NCBI GenBank assembly: GCA_015057755.1
Contig: SVDR01000036.1
Coordinates: forward strand, 1 to 25,372
Direction: 5' to 3'
Length of the DNA: 25,372 nucleotides
DNA from: Lachnoclostridium sp.
Lineage (GTDB): Bacteria > Bacillota_A > Clostridia > Lachnospirales > Lachnospiraceae
A program made the position numbers and the translations under genes. Position 1 is the stretch's first letter, and each line of letters begins with the position of its first letter. Below are positions 7,562 to 15,508 of the stretch, piece by piece. The notes below the pieces were generated by a model that was given only the letters and a program-made list of their open reading frames with translations, did no database searches and was not told the origin of the DNA.

Positions 7562-7996
7562 ATGTATACATTAGATGATCTGAAAGAAATTATGACCAGA
7601 CTTCGCGCAAAGGACGGCTGTCCGTGGGACAGTGTACAGACGCACGAGTCCATGAAACGATATATCGTAGAAGAAACAGCAGAAGTTTTGCAGGCGATCG
7701 ACAATAACGACCCGGACAATCTTTGTGAAGAACTTGGCGATCTGCTGTATCAGATTATGATTCACGCAGAGATTGAAAAAGAGAACGGAACGTTTACGAT
7801 CGACGATGTCATTGACGATATTTGTTGGAAAATGATCAAGCGCCACCCGAATGTCTTTGGGGGTCCGGAACTTCCGGAGAACCTGACCGGGGAGGAGTGC
7901 TGGGCTGAGATCAAACGCATCGAGCGTGAGGAACGAAAAGTACGAAATGAGGAAAGAAAACAGAGAAAAAAATGCTGCGAAAATAGAATTGAGTAA
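7562..7996 (+). CDS. mazG: MazG nucleoside triphosphate pyrophosphohydrolase
   Basis: This hydrolyses (d)NTPs to the monophosphate and pyrophosphate, and is a housekeeping or stress function. It has one MazG domain, 144 residues, compared with the two-domain E. coli enzyme. The metal-binding carboxylates are in EETAEVLQAI and CEELGDLLYQIMIHA, and RLRAKDGCPWDSVQTHESM and KRHPNVFGG are family signatures. ATGs occur at 7556 and 7562. AAAGGAGAG ends at 7555, so the second (7562) has the proper spacing. The C-terminus is rich in Lys, Arg and Glu and may be disordered. In B. subtilis a mazG homologue (yabN) occupies the same place between spoVT and rqcP. Confidence 0.93.
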   Translation: MYTLDDLKEIMTRLRAKDGCPWDSVQTHESMKRYIVEETAEVLQAIDNNDPDNLCEELGDLLYQIMIHAEIEKENGTFTIDDVIDDICWKMIKRHPNVFGGPELPENLTGEECWAEIKRIEREERKVRNEERKQRKKCCENRIE

Positions 7997-8022
7997 ATCT
8001 GAAAAAAGCGTGAAAAATCAAT

Positions 8023-8053
8023 GGATTTTCGGTGTATAAAACACGGAAAATCC
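8023..8053 (+). repeat. 13-bp inverted repeat abutting the hup -35
   Basis: Bases 8023-8035 pair with 8041-8053 with one mismatch and a 5-base loop. It ends at the base before TTGACA and has no T tract behind it. It may be an operator, or a weak terminator of mazG. Confidence 0.6.
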
Positions 8054-8082
8054 TTGACAAAGACACGCGAAACATATATAAA
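8054..8082 (+). promoter_or_regulatory. Strong sigma-A promoter for hup
   Basis: TTGACA at 8054-8059 and TATAAA at 8077-8082 are 17 bp apart. The expected leader of about 78 bases carries a 7-bp hairpin (8113-8119 with 8128-8134), which may stabilise the message. Confidence 0.85.
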
Positions 8083-8166
8083 TGTAAGAGTGCATATTTG
8101 CAGGAATTCAAGTTGCCAGGCGAGAGTCTGGCAATTATAAGCTAATCATATCAGGAGGAATCAATC

Positions 8167-8442
8167 ATGAATAAGACAGAATTAATCGCAGCAGTAGCAG
8201 AGAAGGCTGAGCTTTCCAAGAAAGATGCAGAGAAGGCATTAAAGGCATTCACAGATGTTGTTGCTGAAGAGTTAACAAAAGGCGAGAAGATCCAGGTTGT
8301 AGGTTTCGGTACATTCGAAGTTTCCGAGAGAGCTGCAAGAGAAGGCAGAAACCCGAAGACAGGTGAGAAGATGCCGATCGCTGCTTCCAAGACACCGAAG
8401 TTCAAAGCTGGCAAGGCTCTGAAAGATCAGATCAACGCTTAA
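8167..8442 (+). CDS. hup: HU-type DNA-binding protein
   Basis: This is the nucleoid-associated HU family protein, 91 residues, binding and bending DNA as a dimer. The sequence is classical: MNKTELIAAVAEKAELSKKD at the N-terminus, then VQVVGFGTFEV-like and the arm RNPKTGEKMPIAASKTPKF. AGGAGG stands 8 bases before the ATG, and a consensus promoter lies upstream, so it should be abundant. It is placed between mazG and rqcP, a common Clostridia arrangement; in B. subtilis the HU gene is elsewhere. It ends with a hairpin before rqcP. Confidence 0.97.
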   Translation: MNKTELIAAVAEKAELSKKDAEKALKAFTDVVAEELTKGEKIQVVGFGTFEVSERAAREGRNPKTGEKMPIAASKTPKFKAGKALKDQINA

Positions 8443-8466
8443 TTCTGATTGAAAGACAACGAAACG

Positions 8467-8512
8467 ACACCCCTCCATTATGTCAAAGGACGTTGTAGAG
8501 GGGTGTTTATTT
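8467..8512 (+). terminator. Terminator-like hairpin after hup
   Basis: ACACCCCTC (8467-8475) pairs with GAGGGGTGT (8498-8506), with a 22-base loop and a short GTTTATTT tail. The weak T tract means read-through into rqcP is likely. Confidence 0.6.
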
Positions 8513-8531
8513 ACAAAAAGGAGAAAGTCTT

Positions 8532-8771
8532 ATGCGTTTAGATAAGTATCTGAAAGTATCACGAATCATTAAAAGAAGAACGGTTGCCAATGAGGCATGT
8601 GACAGCGGCCGCGTTATGCTCAACGACAAAGTTGCAAGAGCCAGCGCAGAAGTAAAAGTTGGCGATATTATCGAGATTGCATTTGGTACGAGAACTGTAA
8701 AAGTGCGCATTACAAGCGTACAGGAGACCATCCGTAAGGAAGATGCAAAAGAAATGTTCGAATATCTGTAA
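8532..8771 (+). CDS. rqcP: S4-domain ribosome quality-control factor RqcP
   Basis: This is a small RNA-binding protein, 79 residues, almost entirely an S4 domain (MRLDKYLKVSRIIKRRTVAN...GRVMLND). It is the equivalent of B. subtilis YabO/RqcP, which works with RqcH in adding alanine tails to stalled nascent chains on the 50S subunit; that role is family knowledge. The identification as RqcP rather than another Hsp15-like protein rests on size and on the place just before yabP. AAGGAG precedes the ATG. A terminator follows at 8775, separating it from yabP. Confidence 0.9.
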   Translation: MRLDKYLKVSRIIKRRTVANEACDSGRVMLNDKVARASAEVKVGDIIEIAFGTRTVKVRITSVQETIRKEDAKEMFEYL

Positions 8772-8774
8772 GAG

Positions 8775-8806
8775 GACCTCACAGCTAAACACTGTGCGGT
8801 CTTTTT
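8775..8806 (+). terminator. Terminator after rqcP
   Basis: GACC and CACAG (8775-8784) pair with CTGTG and GGTC (8792-8801), followed by five T. There is a single mismatch in the middle of the stem. Confidence 0.85.
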
Positions 8807-8920
8807 GTTTGGAGTGATACCGTGGGTGGTTCGCAGCTTAAAACGCCAAATTTAAAGCATAAATAATAAAATCTCATAATATACTTACATTAAGTTTGAG
8901 TATATCAGGAGGTTTTTTCT

Positions 8921-9202
8921 ATGGAAGAGAAATTGGGCTTGTCCCACAAACTGGAGCTGTACAACCGAGAAAAAGGAACTGTGACCGGAGTGCTGGATGT
9001 AATCTCCTTTGATGAAAATACCATTGTGCTGGATACAGACATGGGGCTTTTGACTATTAAGGGAAAGGACATCCATGTGAGCCGTTTATCGCTGGAGAAA
9101 GGGGAACTGGATCTGGAAGGCCGCACAGACAGTCTGGTGTATTCGTCCAACGAAAGTTATCGCAAGTCGAATCAGTCGTTATTGTCCAGGCTGTTCAAAT
9201 AA
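8921..9202 (+). CDS. yabP: Sporulation protein YabP
   Basis: This is a YabP-family sporulation protein, 93 residues, with no membrane segment. It is beta-rich (KGTVTGVLDVISFDENTIVLDTDMGLLTIKG), as in the family, which also includes YqfC. In B. subtilis yabP is expressed in the mother cell under sigma-E and its exact role is unclear. AGGAGG lies 8 bases before the ATG. The gene is separated from rqcP by a terminator and 115 bp, so it should have its own, probably sporulation-specific, promoter. No convincing sigma-E site could be defined. yabQ follows 39 bp later. Confidence 0.92.
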   Translation: MEEKLGLSHKLELYNREKGTVTGVLDVISFDENTIVLDTDMGLLTIKGKDIHVSRLSLEKGELDLEGRTDSLVYSSNESYRKSNQSLLSRLFK

Positions 9203-9241
9203 GTCAATGCAAAAAGGGTGTGCAGTTAGGGGGCGCGGCAG

Positions 9242-9616
9242 GTGAGTGACTACATCAGGCTGGAGGCAGAGCTGGCAGTCAGCAGCTTCCTTTTGGGACT
9301 GGTACTTATGATCAGTTATGATCTCCTTCGTCTGTTCCGTTTGATGATCCCCCACGGGAAATGGTGGACGGGTTTGGAAGATCTTACATACTGGCTGTAC
9401 TGTGCTGTCATGACATTTCGTCTGCTGTTTTATCAGAACAGCGGGATTCTCCGGGGGTATGTAATCGTCTTTGTATTTTTGGGAATGTATCTTTATGATG
9501 CAATTGTCAGCCGGAGCGTATTTCGAGTCTTGAAAAACATTGGAAGATGGATTACAATGAAAAAAAGAAACCATCGACAGAAGAAAGAAATGAGGAACTA
9601 TGGCACAGAACCGTGA
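9242..9616 (+). CDS. yabQ: Sporulation protein YabQ
   Basis: This is a membrane protein of spore formation, 124 residues, shorter than the B. subtilis protein. The start is GTG at 9242, with AGGGGG at 9228-9233. Hydrophobic segments lie near residues 12-30, 45-62 and 68-88, and the C-terminus is strongly basic (KKRNHRQKKEMR). The conserved N-terminal part SFLLGLVLMISYDLLRLFR is typical of YabQ. The spore-cortex role is known only from Bacillus. The end overlaps the start of divIC by 17 bases, which suggests coupled translation. Confidence 0.9.
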   Translation: MSDYIRLEAELAVSSFLLGLVLMISYDLLRLFRLMIPHGKWWTGLEDLTYWLYCAVMTFRLLFYQNSGILRGYVIVFVFLGMYLYDAIVSRSVFRVLKNIGRWITMKKRNHRQKKEMRNYGTEP

Positions 9617-9941
9617 TCGAAATGGTAAGAGAAAAACGAAGATGAATTCTAACGCCAATTGGGGCAACCGTCTTGCGCTGATCGGTATTACTGTTGTCGT
9701 TTTCAGCCTTTCTGTTGTGGTGCATTTTGGTAAAGCTTCCCTTGAGGAAAAGGATCTGGAATACCGGGCGAAGGAACAGAACCTGGAGAAGATCTTGGCG
9801 GAAGAGGAAGCGCGCGCGGCGCAGTTAGAAGAGTACCGCATTTACGTCCAGACGAAGCAGTACGTGGAAAAAGTGGCCAAGGAAAAACTGGGTCTGGTCA
9901 AAAAAGATGAGATTTTGTTAAAACCGAAAGAATCCCAATGA
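9600..9941 (+). CDS. divIC: Septum formation initiator DivIC (FtsB-like)
   Basis: This is a bitopic cell-division protein of the FtsB/DivIC family, 113 residues. It has a basic cytoplasmic tail, one membrane helix at about residues 25-43 (LALIGITVVVFSLSVVVHFG), a heptad-type coiled coil (about 47-85), and a C-terminal extracellular segment YVEKVAKEKLGLVKKDEI typical of the family. It acts in a complex with FtsL and DivIB at the division site. It overlaps yabQ. The next gene, spoIIE, is 98 bp away and has its own promoter. The YabR gene that stands between divIC and spoIIE in B. subtilis is absent. Confidence 0.93.
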   Translation: MAQNRDRNGKRKTKMNSNANWGNRLALIGITVVVFSLSVVVHFGKASLEEKDLEYRAKEQNLEKILAEEEARAAQLEEYRIYVQTKQYVEKVAKEKLGLVKKDEILLKPKESQ

Positions 9942-9978
9942 AACATGTCGTGAGATTTTCTTATACAGCCCTGTGAAT

Positions 9979-10011
9979 CTGACAAATATTTCCCTCTGAT
10001 CTGTTTATAAT
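9979..10011 (+). promoter_or_regulatory. Spo0A-type spoIIE promoter with 21-bp spacer
   Basis: CTGACA (9979-9984) and TATAAT (10006-10011) are 21 bp apart, too far for unassisted sigma-A. TGTCGTG at 9946-9952 and the reverse complement of TCTGACA at 9978-9984 (TGTCAGA) resemble the TGTCGAA Spo0A box. The B. subtilis spoIIE and spoIIG promoters have the same wide spacing. Confidence 0.6.
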
Positions 10012-10039
10012 ACGATACGCAGGTTAGGAGGGATTTTTT

Positions 10040-11455
10040 GTGTTAAGAAAACGGGTGGTACATAAAGACATGGACGGTTTGAACGGATACGCAGCTAAAC
10101 GTCTGCGGGAAATGGCGTCGTCTATGGGAGAGCTGGCGAAATCGTTTGGGAAAGCCGGCGAGGAACAGGGACTTACGAGAGAAGACGGACTGGCGGCTCT
10201 GGAGGCAGCTACAGCCATGGTCTGCGGCGGCTGCAACAGCTGCGGGATCCGGACACGGTGCAGTCAGGGGGACGAGGAAGAAAATTATTATCTCTACTAT
10301 CTGCTTCGGACCTTTGAAAAAAAGGGAAATGTGGATTATGAGGACATGCCCAGGCGATTTCTTGAAGTTTGTCGAAGAAAATCTGATTATTTAGGGCATT
10401 TGAATCGGAGTCTGGGCCGGGCGACCATGAACCTGACCTGGAAGAACCGCTTTCTGGAAAGCCGTGACGCAGTTATGGTTCAGTTTGAGGAAATGGCAGG
10501 GATTTTGGAGGAATTTTCCGGACAGATGGAGCGGGCGGCAGATGTGACTGCCAGATGGGAGCCGGCTTTACAGGCAGTTTTGAAAAAACGCCGGATTGCA
10601 GCCGAGAATATTCTGGTTCTGCAGTACGAGGAAGAGCAGAGGGAGTTGTTTTTTACTGCACGGATGACCAATGGGCGCTGTATGACGGCGCGGGATGCAG
10701 CAGAATTGATCGGAAAAGCCATGAAAGGAACCTGGAGCCCGTCAAAGGACGGAAAGACGATCATTACGCGGAATGCGGCGGCGTTTCGTTTTGTGGAAGA
10801 TGGAAAATACCGGATGCTGTTCGGCTCTTCGCGGGTCCCGCGGAGCGGCGAAGAGATATCAGGTGACAGTTATACATTAAAAAACCGTCTGCCCGGACAA
10901 GCGATCATGAGCTTGTCGGACGGTATGGGCAGCGGTCGGATCGCCAATGAGGACAGCGAAAAAGTCATTGAGCTTTCCGAGCAGCTTTTGGAGACTGGGT
11001 TTTCAGCCCGGGCGGCATTGAAGCTGGTAAATACGGTCTTGTTATTGACAGGACATCATGAACGTCCTGCTACGCTGGATCTTTGTCTGGTGGATCTTTA
11101 TTCCGGTGTGGTGGAGATGATGAAACTTGGAGCAAGTGCGTCTTTTGTGATGGGAGAAGAGGCAGTGGAGATTTTGGCGGCAGAGCACGTTCCGGCAGGA
11201 GTTTTGAATCCGGTAGAACCGATTTTGCTGTCAAGGAAGCTTTGGGATGGCGATAAGGTGGTCATGGTGAGTGACGGTATCCTGGAAGCCATGCCCGGAG
11301 AAGAAAAAGAGGAAGCCTTTCAGGATTTTCTGGCAGGACTTCCGGAAGCCGGTCCGCAGGAGACTGCAGAAATGGTCATGGCGTACGCGCTGGCGCTGCA
11401 GCCGGAACCGCGGGACGATATGACAGTATTAGTCGGAGGAATTTACGGACGTTAG
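10040..11455 (+). CDS. spoIIE: Stage II sporulation phosphatase SpoIIE, soluble form
   Basis: This is a PP2C-type serine phosphatase that dephosphorylates SpoIIAA and so releases sigma-F in the forespore. The protein is 471 residues, against about 830 in B. subtilis. The catalytic domain (about 255-471) is intact, with GDSY (D276), LSDGMGSG (D294) and the terminal DDMTVL (D459, D460) as metal ligands. The N-terminal half corresponds to the regulatory/FtsZ-interaction region, including a cysteine cluster (VCGGCNSCGIRTRC). The ten-helix membrane domain is missing. The GTG start at 10040 is secure: AGGAGGG is 7 bases upstream and the previous gene ends 98 bp before. No separate membrane part is encoded next to it. 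It sits directly before tilS as in Bacillus. Confidence 0.93.
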   Translation: MLRKRVVHKDMDGLNGYAAKRLREMASSMGELAKSFGKAGEEQGLTREDGLAALEAATAMVCGGCNSCGIRTRCSQGDEEENYYLYYLLRTFEKKGNVDYEDMPRRFLEVCRRKSDYLGHLNRSLGRATMNLTWKNRFLESRDAVMVQFEEMAGILEEFSGQMERAADVTARWEPALQAVLKKRRIAAENILVLQYEEEQRELFFTARMTNGRCMTARDAAELIGKAMKGTWSPSKDGKTIITRNAAAFRFVEDGKYRMLFGSSRVPRSGEEISGDSYTLKNRLPGQAIMSLSDGMGSGRIANEDSEKVIELSEQLLETGFSARAALKLVNTVLLLTGHHERPATLDLCLVDLYSGVVEMMKLGASASFVMGEEAVEILAAEHVPAGVLNPVEPILLSRKLWDGDKVVMVSDGILEAMPGEEKEEAFQDFLAGLPEAGPQETAEMVMAYALALQPEPRDDMTVLVGGIYGR

Positions 11456-11480
11456 AGCGTCCGGACAGATACAGGAGAGA

Positions 11481-12863
11481 ATGATGAGCACGCGAACATG
11501 GACGATGCAGATAAAGGAATATATGCAGCAGAATCATATGGCAGAGCCGGGGGACGGCGTGCTGGCAGCAGTGTCAGGCGGCGCAGATTCCGTCTGCCTT
11601 TTGCTCGTTCTGAAGGAATTGGAGGAATCCCTTGGCATTCATGTGGCGGCGTTTCATCTGAATCATGGTCTGCGCGGTGCGGAGGCAGACCGCGACGAGC
11701 GTTATGTGAGAGAGCTGTGCGAACGATTGCAGGTTCCGTTGAAAGTCGTAAAGGAAAATGTGGCCGGTTATGCGAAGGAAAGAGGGCTTTCGGAGGAAGA
11801 AGCGGGGCGCGTGCTGCGTTATCAGTGGCTGGAAAAAACAGCGGCAGAGCTTTCTTGTCAGAAAATAGCGACAGCCCATCATGAAGATGATCAGGCGGAG
11901 ACCGTGCTCATGAACCTGTTCCGTGGAAGCGGACTGCGCGGGCTCGGAGGGATCCGGCCGGTACGAATGTTATCGGAAAGATGGACGATCATTCGCCCGC
12001 TGCTTGATGTGAACCGTCAGGAGATTGAAACCTATTTAATAGAAGAAAACGAATCGTGGTGTGAAGATTCCACAAACAGCGAGCTCATTTATGCGAGAAA
12101 TAAGATGCGGAATGTACTGCTTCCGTGGATTCGGGAGAATGTCAATGAGCGTGCGGAGGAACATATTTTGAAAACAGCCGCTTTTGCTTCTCAGGCAGAT
12201 GAATATTTTGCTTCTCAGGCGGAAATCCTTCTTGGAGACAGCCGTGTGGAACAGTCGGACTGTTTTGTGGAGATCCCGGCAGAACTTTTCGATGCCCAGC
12301 CGGATATTATGAAATCATACCTGATCCGCGCAATGATCTTGCGAATGACCGGAAGTGCAAAAGACATTTCTGCCCGTCATATCGAAGCCGTTTCCTCTTT
12401 GGCTGGTCCGGGAGGCGGAACTTCTGTTGATCTTCCTTATGGTTTGCAGGCAGTTCGCAGTTATCAGAAGCTGACGGTCAGAAAGAACAGTGCGGAGGAG
12501 AACGTGCAGGAAGTGCAAAATTCCTTGCAAATGAAGGTGTTTTCGTGGAAAAAAGACTTGGAAATTCCCAAAAACCAGTATACGAAATGGTTTGATTATG
12601 ATAAAATCAAAAACACGCTGTCTGTAAGAACCAGAGAACCGGGCGATTATTTTATGATCGCAAACGGAAAAAACAAGAAGCTGCATCGGTTTTTTATTGA
12701 TGAAAAGATTCCGGAAGAGCTTCGAGATCACATTTTACTTTTAGCAGAAGGAAATCATATTCTCTGGATTATCGGATACCGAATCAGTGAATACTATAAA
12801 GTGACAGATACAACCCGGAATGTCCTGGAAGTCCGGGCAGACAAAGGAGAAAATCATGGTTGA
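11481..12863 (+). CDS. tilS: tRNA(Ile)-lysidine synthetase TilS
   Basis: This adds lysine to the wobble C of the CAU anticodon of a minor tRNA-Ile, using ATP, so that it reads AUA. The protein is 460 residues, normal for full-length TilS. The PP-loop is SGGADS (32-37), then FHLNHGLRGAEADRDE and the second motif ATAHHEDDQAETVLMNLFRG. The C-terminal domain with VRTREPGDYFM and the KLHRFFIDEKIP segment is present. ATGs lie at 11481 and 11484 after AGGAGA, and the second has slightly better spacing. It overlaps hpt by 8 bases. The order tilS-hpt-ftsH is conserved across Firmicutes. Confidence 0.96.
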   Translation: MMSTRTWTMQIKEYMQQNHMAEPGDGVLAAVSGGADSVCLLLVLKELEESLGIHVAAFHLNHGLRGAEADRDERYVRELCERLQVPLKVVKENVAGYAKERGLSEEEAGRVLRYQWLEKTAAELSCQKIATAHHEDDQAETVLMNLFRGSGLRGLGGIRPVRMLSERWTIIRPLLDVNRQEIETYLIEENESWCEDSTNSELIYARNKMRNVLLPWIRENVNERAEEHILKTAAFASQADEYFASQAEILLGDSRVEQSDCFVEIPAELFDAQPDIMKSYLIRAMILRMTGSAKDISARHIEAVSSLAGPGGGTSVDLPYGLQAVRSYQKLTVRKNSAEENVQEVQNSLQMKVFSWKKDLEIPKNQYTKWFDYDKIKNTLSVRTREPGDYFMIANGKNKKLHRFFIDEKIPEELRDHILLLAEGNHILWIIGYRISEYYKVTDTTRNVLEVRADKGENHG

Positions 12864-13386
12864 GAAAATTAGCGTCTTAATTGATGAAAAGATGATCGAC
12901 GAAAAGATTCGCGAAGTTGCGGCTCAGATCAGCAATGATTACGAAGGAAAAGAAGTACATCTGATCTGCATTTTAAAGGGAAGTGCGTTCTTCGCCTGCG
13001 AACTTGCAAAGCGCCTGACTATTCCGGCAACGATCGATTTCATGTCTGTTTCCAGCTACGGAAGCGGAACAAGTTCCTCCGGCGTTATCCGTCTTGTAAA
13101 GGATCTGGACGAGCCGCTTGAGGGAAAACATGTGCTGATCATTGAAGACATTATCGATTCCGGAAGAACGCTGTCTCGCTTAGCAGAACTTCTGTCCACA
13201 AGAAATCCGGCATCCATGAAGATCTGTACATTGCTGGATAAACCGGAGCGCCGTGTGGTTCCAATGGAAGTAGATTACAGCTGCTTCATGATCCCGGACA
13301 AGTTCGTGGTGGGTTACGGACTGGACTATGATCAGAAATACCGCAACCTTCCGTATGTGGGTGTTGTGGAATTTGAAGAAGAATAA
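12856..13386 (+). CDS. hpt: Hypoxanthine phosphoribosyltransferase
   Basis: This is the purine-salvage enzyme converting hypoxanthine or guanine with PRPP to IMP or GMP, 176 residues. The PRPP-binding motif [13 protein letters not shown] is clear, as are [16 protein letters not shown] and the active-site loop region [13 protein letters not shown]. The C-terminal [21 protein letters not shown] is family-typical. The start is the ATG at 12856 with AAAGGAG before it; an upstream in-frame start at 12820 lies inside tilS. It overlaps the end of tilS by 8 bases and is followed 20 bp later by ftsH, so the three are one transcription unit. Confidence 0.96.
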   Translation: MVEKISVLIDEKMIDEKIREVAAQISNDYEGKEVHLICILKGSAFFACELAKRLTIPATIDFMSVSSYGSGTSSSGVIRLVKDLDEPLEGKHVLIIEDIIDSGRTLSRLAELLSTRNPASMKICTLLDKPERRVVPMEVDYSCFMIPDKFVVGYGLDYDQKYRNLPYVGVVEFEEE

Positions 13387-13406
13387 TCAATGAAGGAGGA
13401 AAACAA

Positions 13407-15230
13407 TTGAAACAGAAACAGCAGTTTCGCGGAATGGGACTCCTTCTGATTATTTCCGTTGTACTGATCTATATGAGTACGATGATTCAGAGAAACCTGT
13501 TCGGCGAAAATCTGAGCTATCAGGAATTTATGGTAGCGGTAGAAAATAAGACGATCAGCGAGATTCAGATTGAGCAGAATAAGCAGACTCCGACCGGTGT
13601 GCTTTACGTGACATTAGCCGATGGCACGGGCGCGACCATGGCGGTTTCTGATGTGGCTGAGATCGAACTGATCCTGAGAGAGCATGAGATCGAATATTTC
13701 CTCATCGATGTTCCGCAGGAGAATTATCTTGTAACAACCTTGCTTCCGCTTTGCTTCTCTATGGTTCTCATCGTTGTGATGTTCCTGTTTATGAATGCAA
13801 GATCCGGCGGTGGCGGCGGTGGAAAGATGGCTAACTTCGGAAAGAGCCGTGCAAGAATGACTAAGACCAATGATATTAATTTCAATAAGGTTGCAGGTCT
13901 TGCGGAGGAAAAAGAGGATCTGGTAGAGATCGTGGATTTCCTGAAAAATCCTAAGAAATATACGGATGTGGGAGCGAGAATTCCGAAGGGTGTTATCCTG
14001 GTGGGCCCTCCGGGAACCGGTAAAACGCTTCTCGCAAAAGCAGTTGCCGGTGAGGCAGGCGTTCCGTTCTTCTCCATTTCCGGTTCTGATTTCGTAGAAA
14101 TGTTCGTCGGTGTCGGAGCTTCCCGTGTCCGCGACTTGTTTGAAGACGCGAAGAAAAATGCTCCGTGTATCGTATTTATCGATGAGATCGATGCGGTGGC
14201 AAGACGCAGAGGTACAGGTATGGGCGGCGGCCACGATGAGAGAGAACAGACCTTGAACCAGCTTCTCGTAGAGATGGACGGTTTCGGTGTCAATGAAGGA
14301 ATCATCGTTATGGCTGCAACAAACCGTGTTGATATCCTCGATCCTGCGATTCTCCGTCCGGGCCGTTTCGACCGTAAGATCGGTGTCGGAAGACCGGATA
14401 TCAAGGGTCGTGAAGAGATTCTGAAAGTACATGCGGCCGCGAAACCGCTGGGCGATGATGTGGATCTTGCAAAGATCGCTCAGACAACAGCCGGATTCAC
14501 AGGTGCAGATCTGGAAAATCTTCTGAATGAAGCTGCCATCTATGCAGCCAAAGCTGACAGACGTTACATCAGACAGGCAGATATCGAGCGTGCATTTATT
14601 AAGGTAGGAATCGGTGCTGAGAAGAAGAGCAAAGTGATCTCCGAGAAAGAAAAGAAGATCACGGCTTACCACGAGGCAGGCCATGCGATCTTATTCCACC
14701 TCCTTCCGGATGTGGGCCCGGTTCACACGATTTCCATTATCCCGACCGGAATGGGAGCTGCAGGTTACACTATGCCTCTTCCGGAAAAGGACGAGATGTT
14801 CAATACGAAGGGAAAAATGCTGCAGGATATCATGGTATCCCTCGGCGGCCGTATCGCGGAGGAGCTGATCTTCGAAGATGTGACAACAGGCGCATCCCAG
14901 GATATCAAACATGCTACTGCCATTGCCCGTGCGATGGTAACACAGTACGGTATGTCTGAGAAAGCCGGTATGATCCACTACGGAAGCGATGAGGATGAAG
15001 TATTCATCGGCCGTGATCTGGCTCACACAAGAAGCTACGGCGAAAATGTAGCAACTGTGATCGACAGCGAGATCAAGCGTATCGTAGATGAATGTTACGA
15101 CAAAGCCAAAGCGATCATTATGGAGCACGAATATGTGCTTCATAAGTGTTGTGACCTGCTTCTTGAAAAAGAAAAGATCGGTCAGGAAGAGTTTGAGGCA
15201 TTGTTCGCTCAGAAAAATACACCTAATTAA
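13407..15230 (+). CDS. ftsH: ATP-dependent zinc metalloprotease FtsH
   Basis: This is a membrane-bound AAA+ protease that degrades misfolded membrane proteins and short-lived regulators, 607 residues. It has two membrane helices (about 9-27 and 108-129) around a small extracytoplasmic domain. Motifs visible are a glycine-rich linker (SGGGGGGK), Walker A GPPGTGKT (200-207), Walker B IVFIDEID (255-262), the second region of homology with RPGRFDRKI, the zinc site HEAGH (422-426) and the third ligand D499. The start is TTG, supported by AAGGAGGA 6 bases upstream. In spore formers FtsH also affects Spo0A phosphorelay signalling. It is the last gene of tilS-hpt-ftsH and is followed by a strong terminator. 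Confidence 0.97.
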   Translation: MKQKQQFRGMGLLLIISVVLIYMSTMIQRNLFGENLSYQEFMVAVENKTISEIQIEQNKQTPTGVLYVTLADGTGATMAVSDVAEIELILREHEIEYFLIDVPQENYLVTTLLPLCFSMVLIVVMFLFMNARSGGGGGGKMANFGKSRARMTKTNDINFNKVAGLAEEKEDLVEIVDFLKNPKKYTDVGARIPKGVILVGPPGTGKTLLAKAVAGEAGVPFFSISGSDFVEMFVGVGASRVRDLFEDAKKNAPCIVFIDEIDAVARRRGTGMGGGHDEREQTLNQLLVEMDGFGVNEGIIVMAATNRVDILDPAILRPGRFDRKIGVGRPDIKGREEILKVHAAAKPLGDDVDLAKIAQTTAGFTGADLENLLNEAAIYAAKADRRYIRQADIERAFIKVGIGAEKKSKVISEKEKKITAYHEAGHAILFHLLPDVGPVHTISIIPTGMGAAGYTMPLPEKDEMFNTKGKMLQDIMVSLGGRIAEELIFEDVTTGASQDIKHATAIARAMVTQYGMSEKAGMIHYGSDEDEVFIGRDLAHTRSYGENVATVIDSEIKRIVDECYDKAKAIIMEHEYVLHKCCDLLLEKEKIGQEEFEALFAQKNTPN

Positions 15231-15240
15231 TAAAATAAAG

Positions 15241-15288
15241 AAAAGCGGCGTTTGTTTAAAAGAAACATAAGCAAACGTTGCTTTTTTG
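15241..15288 (+). terminator. Terminator after ftsH
   Basis: A 17-bp stem (15241-15257 with 15269-15285), including three G-U pairs, is followed by more T. It is A-rich on the left side, so it could work in both directions. Confidence 0.88.
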
Positions 15289-15391
15289 TTAATATGTGAA
15301 AAACACACAAACGGGGAAATTGTTAAAGTAAAAACGCACAAAAAAATCGTTAAAAAAATCGCAAGTTTGTGCACACTTTTCACAAAAGCTG

Positions 15392-15400
15392 TGCTATATT
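15392..15400 (+). promoter_or_regulatory. Extended -10 promoter of the candidate sRNA
   Basis: TGC is followed by TATATT (15395-15400). TTTGTG (15366-15371) and CACAAA (15381-15386) form an inverted repeat over the -35 region, possibly an operator. Confidence 0.5.
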
Positions 15401-15406
15401 ACTAAT

Positions 15407-15508
15407 CGTAACCCCCCCCAATACATTATATAGTTTTTGCTATACCCCATAAGAGACATAATACCTTTTCCGAAAAACGTCCGATGATTCCCCATCGGGC
15501 GTTTTTCT
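15407..15508 (+). ncRNA. Candidate orphan small RNA, about 100 nt
   Basis: An extended -10 promoter and a strong terminator bracket about 100 bases with no ribosome site or coding frame. The RNA would begin near 15407 and carry a run of eight C (15412-15419), a small TATAG/CTATA hairpin (about 15430-15443), and a terminator stem (15474-15486 with 15493-15505). No known RNA family was recognised; signal-recognition-particle RNA, 6S RNA and the common riboswitches were considered and do not fit. Confidence 0.4.
15474..15506 (+). terminator. Strong terminator of the candidate sRNA
   Basis: AAAACGTCCGATG (15474-15486) pairs with 15493-15505, with one G-U pair, a 6-base loop and a T run to 15506. 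ftsH already has its own terminator 190 bases before, so this one serves a separate transcript. Confidence 0.88.

Noticed and set aside
8857..8882. Sigma-E promoter for yabP
   Set aside because: GCATAAA and CATAATAT resemble the two boxes, but the gap is only 11 bp instead of 14-15.
9179..9841. Minus-strand frame opposite yabQ and divIC
   Set aside because: The plus-strand genes are recognised families in conserved order; the opposite frame is low-complexity (Ser, Arg, Phe) and has no ribosome site.
13614..14684. Long minus-strand reading frame (356 codons) opposite ftsH
   Set aside because: It lies wholly inside ftsH on the opposite strand, has no ribosome site and resembles no family. It is a by-product of ftsH codon use.
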